Notes under the pieces: model-generated
Told to the model about the DNA's origin: nothing
Databases searched by the model: none
What the model saw: only the letters and a program-made list of their open reading frames with translations
Part shown: piece after piece, positions 5,230 through 8,143 of the stretch
Layout of the letters: the number at the start of each line of letters is the position of its first letter
How positions within the stretch are numbered: the stretch's first letter is position 1
Source of the DNA: Caldifarciminota bacterium
GTDB lineage: Bacteria > Hydrothermota > Hydrothermia > B15-G9 > WFZT01
Assembly: GCA_026986655.1 (NCBI GenBank)
Contig: JALSOD010000254.1
Location: 1-8,143, forward strand
Direction of reading: 5' to 3'
Length of the DNA: 8,143 nucleotides
Translations under genes and position numbers: made by a program

Positions 5230-8063
5230 CTTTTTACTCCATATTCCACTCCGCAAAATTCCTTAAACGGACAGTATCCACAATAAAATGACGAAGAATC
5301 ATCCATTGAAAATGGTACATCTGGATCGAAAATCTCATCAATTATTGCGTTAAGTGCTTCCTTTAGCCTTGACATAATGTGGTCCCTTTTATTCTGTACC
5401 TCAGGGAAAAGTTTAATTTCGGGATTTTTTGCTGGGTTTAATGAAATCAGACGTGCATTTATTTTTGAATAATCTTTAATTCCAAAGTGGTTCATGTAAA
5501 GCTCTAAATATATGGGGAGCTGGAAGCTTTCTGTTATCCCCTTAACTTTTTCCCTGTTCAATACGCCCTCAATCTCTTTCTCTTTCCTCTTTTTAAAAGG
5601 TGTTTTGCCTGATGATGTACTTTTATAATCTGTAATAAAAGTTTCATCACCAATTTTCTCAATTCTATCGGCTCTCCCTGTAAACCTGACGACATTCTTT
5701 CCAGTGTTGTATTTCCCCATCAAGTTGTATTCGAGAGCGAGTATAATTCGTTTTTTCCCATCCAACTCGTGCCTCTCTCTCCATAAAAAGTTTGTGAGTA
5801 ATTTCTCTGTTGCCCGCCTGACGAGGATGGCAATGCCCCATTTTTCAGGGAAGTCCCTTCTAAACTCATCCTCGATAATTGATAGAAGATTCTTCTCTGT
5901 GAGTACTTTTTCGTAATCAGCTTCCCTGCCTTCGACCTGTTTGTAAAATCTATACAGAATTTTGTGCGCAATACGTCCTATTTCCAATTTCTCTATCTCG
6001 TCACTCACTTCTTGCTTTTTCAATTTCAATACATAAGAGTAATAAAATTTCAACGGACATCTCAAGTAAGTGTCTATCGAAGTAGGACTGAAGGTCATAT
6101 TTTTGAGTGTTTCCATTATTTCGGGTGTTTTTTCAACAATTTTCGGCTCTGATTTCTTCAGATTTAATCGGAAAAATCTTTTTTCTACCAGTTCATCTTC
6201 AAGCAAACGGCCGGCTTTCTTTTCTTCTTCCCAGATTATTTCTTCGATATACCGACTCCTTGAAGTTTTCTTGTTATCGATGTAGAGCAAAAAGGCATTA
6301 TCTGAAGCATAATAAAGGCGTTTGAAATGGTATCGGTAAATCTCCTCTGTCTTTCGATAGTCTGGAAGCCCGAGCGAGACTCTCAATGAAGGTGGCAAAA
6401 TGGGGTTCAACTCAGGTTCTCCCGGGATAACTCCTTCATTTAAATCAAGGTAGACGATATTCTTGAAATTTATAGCTCTTGCTTCGAGTGAACCAAGGAC
6501 CTGAATTCCACGTACGGGTGTACCTTCAAATGCCACTCTTGCCTCCTTTAGTCGATACAGTATGATATTGAAAATGTTGTGCTTCTCGAATTTTTCATCT
6601 GCGAAATAGAATTCCTCAATCTTTTCTACAATTTCCAAAAATTTCTTCATGAATTCGAGATTCAAAGTATAGTTGCTTAGAGTGCCGTGTTCCAGCAAGA
6701 AATCAGCCGAAATTTTTAATGCATTTTTCAAATCATTGAAAGTCTCTATCTGCTCGAAATTATAGAAAAAAAGCTTCAGCACATTTTTAAATTTCTCAAT
6801 AACTTCTTGGTAAATACTTACGTCCTTGATAACTCTTTCGATGGAATAGAAGATTTTTTCAAGCAATTCTTTATCATGTAGATCAATAATGACAACCTCA
6901 TTTTCATTTACGAATTCCTCAAAAGTATGGATTGCAATCCTGAAGGGAGTTGTATCTGTGTTTGCTTTTAAGTTTTTGACAAAAGGATGAGTCAAGACCT
7001 TTAGAACATCTTTTCTTGTATAAACATCTGTGCGGTTGTCCTGAGCTCTGAAGACGGATTCGTAGAGAGATATGAGAGGAGTTCTTTTCAAAGGATAACC
7101 CATCGCGATATTGAAGGCTTTGTCAAAATGACCGATAGACTGGTAAATTAGAGGGATCAAACTCTCTGTTTTTGGAACGATGATGGCCAATTCGCCTGGT
7201 TCATCAGAAATTTCTGGAATGATCTCGTTTAAAATATCCCTTACTTTTGCCGTTTCTGAGTGTAAATCAAAGCCAGCGTAAATTTTGGTCAAAGGTTTTG
7301 TAGGCTCTTCGGTAAAAATTTTTGAAGGAAATCTAAGTCTCTCTTTGAGTCCCCTTAAAATTGGCCAATCATCAGGATTTCCCTGGAAAATGATGACTCC
7401 TCGATCTGATTCAAGAATTCTCGAAATTATCTTCAATTGGGAAGCCGTTAATGCAAAAAATCCTCCAAAGATCGTAAATTTATCCGGCAGTGCTCTATCA
7501 TCCTCAGCGGTTAGCCTGTAAAGTAGTCCTGGAGAGTAGAGATTTGCATCTATAAGCCTGGAATTGTAGGCATTTTTTATCTCAGCAATATGGTCCCATA
7601 TCTGAATCACTTGAGCTGGCACAATGTCTTCATCGAGCTCCACGTAATCCTTAATGCGCATGAGCTTTTCATCATCTAATAATTCCTGATCGAGCTCATT
7701 AAACAGTCGATAAAGATTTATCGCCCAGGGATAAAATTCCTCGAATGGTGAGATTTCTACAAATTCTTTAACCGTTTCATAAATGATCCAGGCAGCATTA
7801 AGAGGGTCTATGGGCTTACCTAATCCGTAGTTTTTTATTGTCAGAGTTTGTACAAATGCGTCGATTTCAAAAATTTCTGGTGGATAAAATGCATCTCTCA
7901 ATTTCCTATAGAGAGTCCTTCTTAAAAAGTAACCAGGGCGTTTCCCTGGAAATACCACATTAATCTCTGATAAATCGCTCCTATTAGCAGCAGTTTTTAA
8001 TGTTATTTCGGCAACATGTTCAACAAGATCAGAATGTATGGGCAAAAAAACAACTTTCTCCAA
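5226..8063 (-). CDS. AddB-like PD-(D/E)XK nuclease / inactivated helicase subunit
   Basis: Encodes 945 aa from a TTG start. It resembles AddB, the partner of AddA in the bacterial helicase-nuclease that resects double-strand breaks and loads RecA. The N-terminal two-thirds follows the UvrD-like AddB layout: a first strand (EKVVFLPIHS), a block near 37-50 (VVFPGKRPGYFL), then GGFFALT at about 200. A late motif follows (VLGSLEARAINFKNIVYLDLNEGVIP, shown here in separate parts: VLGSLEAR and DLNEGVIP near 522-546). No Walker A (GxxGxGKT/S) is present, so this subunit probably does not hydrolyse ATP. The C-terminal RecB-family nuclease has H700 (IGRIAH), D799 (GRADRIEK), the DYK motif (D812, K814) and QLPIY (Q848, Y852). 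Four cysteines, C669 (LRCPLKFYY) and C928, C931, C937 (CGYCPFKEFC), match the AddB iron-sulfur cluster pattern. It is shorter than the roughly 1170 aa of the Bacillus protein. A related stand-alone PD-(D/E)XK family protein is the alternative. Confidence 0.82.
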   Translation of the reverse strand: MEKVVFLPIHSDLVEHVAEITLKTAANRSDLSEINVVFPGKRPGYFLRRTLYRKLRDAFYPPEIFEIDAFVQTLTIKNYGLGKPIDPLNAAWIIYETVKEFVEISPFEEFYPWAINLYRLFNELDQELLDDEKLMRIKDYVELDEDIVPAQVIQIWDHIAEIKNAYNSRLIDANLYSPGLLYRLTAEDDRALPDKFTIFGGFFALTASQLKIISRILESDRGVIIFQGNPDDWPILRGLKERLRFPSKIFTEEPTKPLTKIYAGFDLHSETAKVRDILNEIIPEISDEPGELAIIVPKTESLIPLIYQSIGHFDKAFNIAMGYPLKRTPLISLYESVFRAQDNRTDVYTRKDVLKVLTHPFVKNLKANTDTTPFRIAIHTFEEFVNENEVVIIDLHDKELLEKIFYSIERVIKDVSIYQEVIEKFKNVLKLFFYNFEQIETFNDLKNALKISADFLLEHGTLSNYTLNLEFMKKFLEIVEKIEEFYFADEKFEKHNIFNIILYRLKEARVAFEGTPVRGIQVLGSLEARAINFKNIVYLDLNEGVIPGEPELNPILPPSLRVSLGLPDYRKTEEIYRYHFKRLYYASDNAFLLYIDNKKTSRSRYIEEIIWEEEKKAGRLLEDELVEKRFFRLNLKKSEPKIVEKTPEIMETLKNMTFSPTSIDTYLRCPLKFYYSYVLKLKKQEVSDEIEKLEIGRIAHKILYRFYKQVEGREADYEKVLTEKNLLSIIEDEFRRDFPEKWGIAILVRRATEKLLTNFLWRERHELDGKKRIILALEYNLMGKYNTGKNVVRFTGRADRIEKIGDETFITDYKSTSSGKTPFKKRKEKEIEGVLNREKVKGITESFQLPIYLELYMNHFGIKDYSKINARLISLNPAKNPEIKLFPEVQNKRDHIMSRLKEALNAIIDEIFDPDVPFSMDDSSSFYCGYCPFKEFCGVEYGVKR
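5237..5240 (-). promoter_or_regulatory. Ribosome binding site of sbcD
   Basis: GGAG on the minus strand, 7 nt upstream of the ATG at 5229 and inside the end of the addB-like gene. It decides the sbcD start against the ATG at 5256. Confidence 0.65.
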
Positions 8064-8074
8064 CTCAAACCTCC
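8061..8074 (-). promoter_or_regulatory. Ribosome binding site and TTG start of the addB-like gene
   Basis: On the minus strand GGAGG (8070-8074) lies 6 nt before TTG (8061-8063), which opens MEKVVFLPIHSD, a natural beta-strand start for this family. The only ATG in frame, at 8105, lies inside the upstream gene and would add a 14-residue tail (MLFTLTKPALWRFE) with no comparable Shine-Dalgarno sequence. The upstream stop TGA (8065-8067) sits just before the TTG. Confidence 0.65.
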
Positions 8075-8143
8075 ACAACGCGGGCTTCGTCAAAGTAAAC
8101 AACATATCCCTTAATCGTCTTGTATGGATTCAGCCTTTCCATT
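8065..8143 (-). CDS. C-terminal end of the upstream gene, probably an AddA/UvrD-type helicase-nuclease
   Basis: The last 25 codons and TGA of a gene entering from the right edge; the end of its product reads KGYVVYFDEARVVEV. It is in a different frame from the addB-like gene and ends one base before that gene's TTG start. The pattern of a beta-strand (GYVVYF), a turn and a short strand ending VVEV resembles the last strands of RecB-family nuclease domains at the C-terminus of AddA and related UvrD helicases. Position directly before an AddB-like gene supports this, since addA and addB are usually adjacent. The fragment is too short to prove it. There is an internal ATG at 8140-8142, but the real start is taken to be outside the window. 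Confidence 0.5.
   Translation of the reverse strand, partial: MERLNPYKTIKGYVVYFDEARVVEV

Noticed and set aside
5229..5256. A longer sbcD start (MRSGIWSKK extension)
   Set aside because: The extension is atypical for the family. The inner ATG has GGAG at 7 nt and forms the usual ATGA overlap.

Overview
The window looks like part of a bacterial chromosome with low to moderate GC. Bacterial hallmarks are strong Shine-Dalgarno sites, a near-consensus sigma-70-type promoter, a tRNA with an encoded CCA end, and an AddB-type nuclease beside SbcD and SbcC. Nothing here fixes the lineage. The impression is of an uncultured or thermophile-like bacterium, but that is only an impression.

Layout, left to right. 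Positions 1-186 hold the first 62 codons of a minus-strand gene for an NAD(P)-binding Rossmann-fold protein, cut by the window edge. It has a strong ribosome binding site and a structured leader of about 125 nt. Positions 317-381 hold two strong promoters back to back: one reads left into that leader, the other reads right into a complete tRNA-Asn(GUU) gene (397-472). Positions 473-998 hold no convincing gene. This stretch contains imperfect inverted and direct repeats, probably debris of a small element, and a possible terminator for the operon on its right.

The rest (999-8143) is one tightly packed minus-strand operon, read right to left. It begins with the last 25 codons of an upstream gene, probably an AddA/UvrD-type helicase-nuclease. 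Next come an AddB-like PD-(D/E)XK nuclease (945 aa with a TTG start), SbcD/Mre11 (404 aa) and SbcC/Rad50 (1009 aa). The junctions are a 1-nt gap, a 4-nt overlap and a 14-nt overlap, which indicates co-transcription and probable translational coupling.

Together the operon encodes DNA double-strand-break processing. AddAB-type complexes resect ends for RecA-dependent recombination. SbcCD opens hairpins and blocked or protein-bound ends. The operon promoter lies beyond the right edge. The main systems are recognisable families. The less ordinary parts are the fused nuclease operon, the structured leader with alternative pairings, and the repeat-rich gap next to sbcC.
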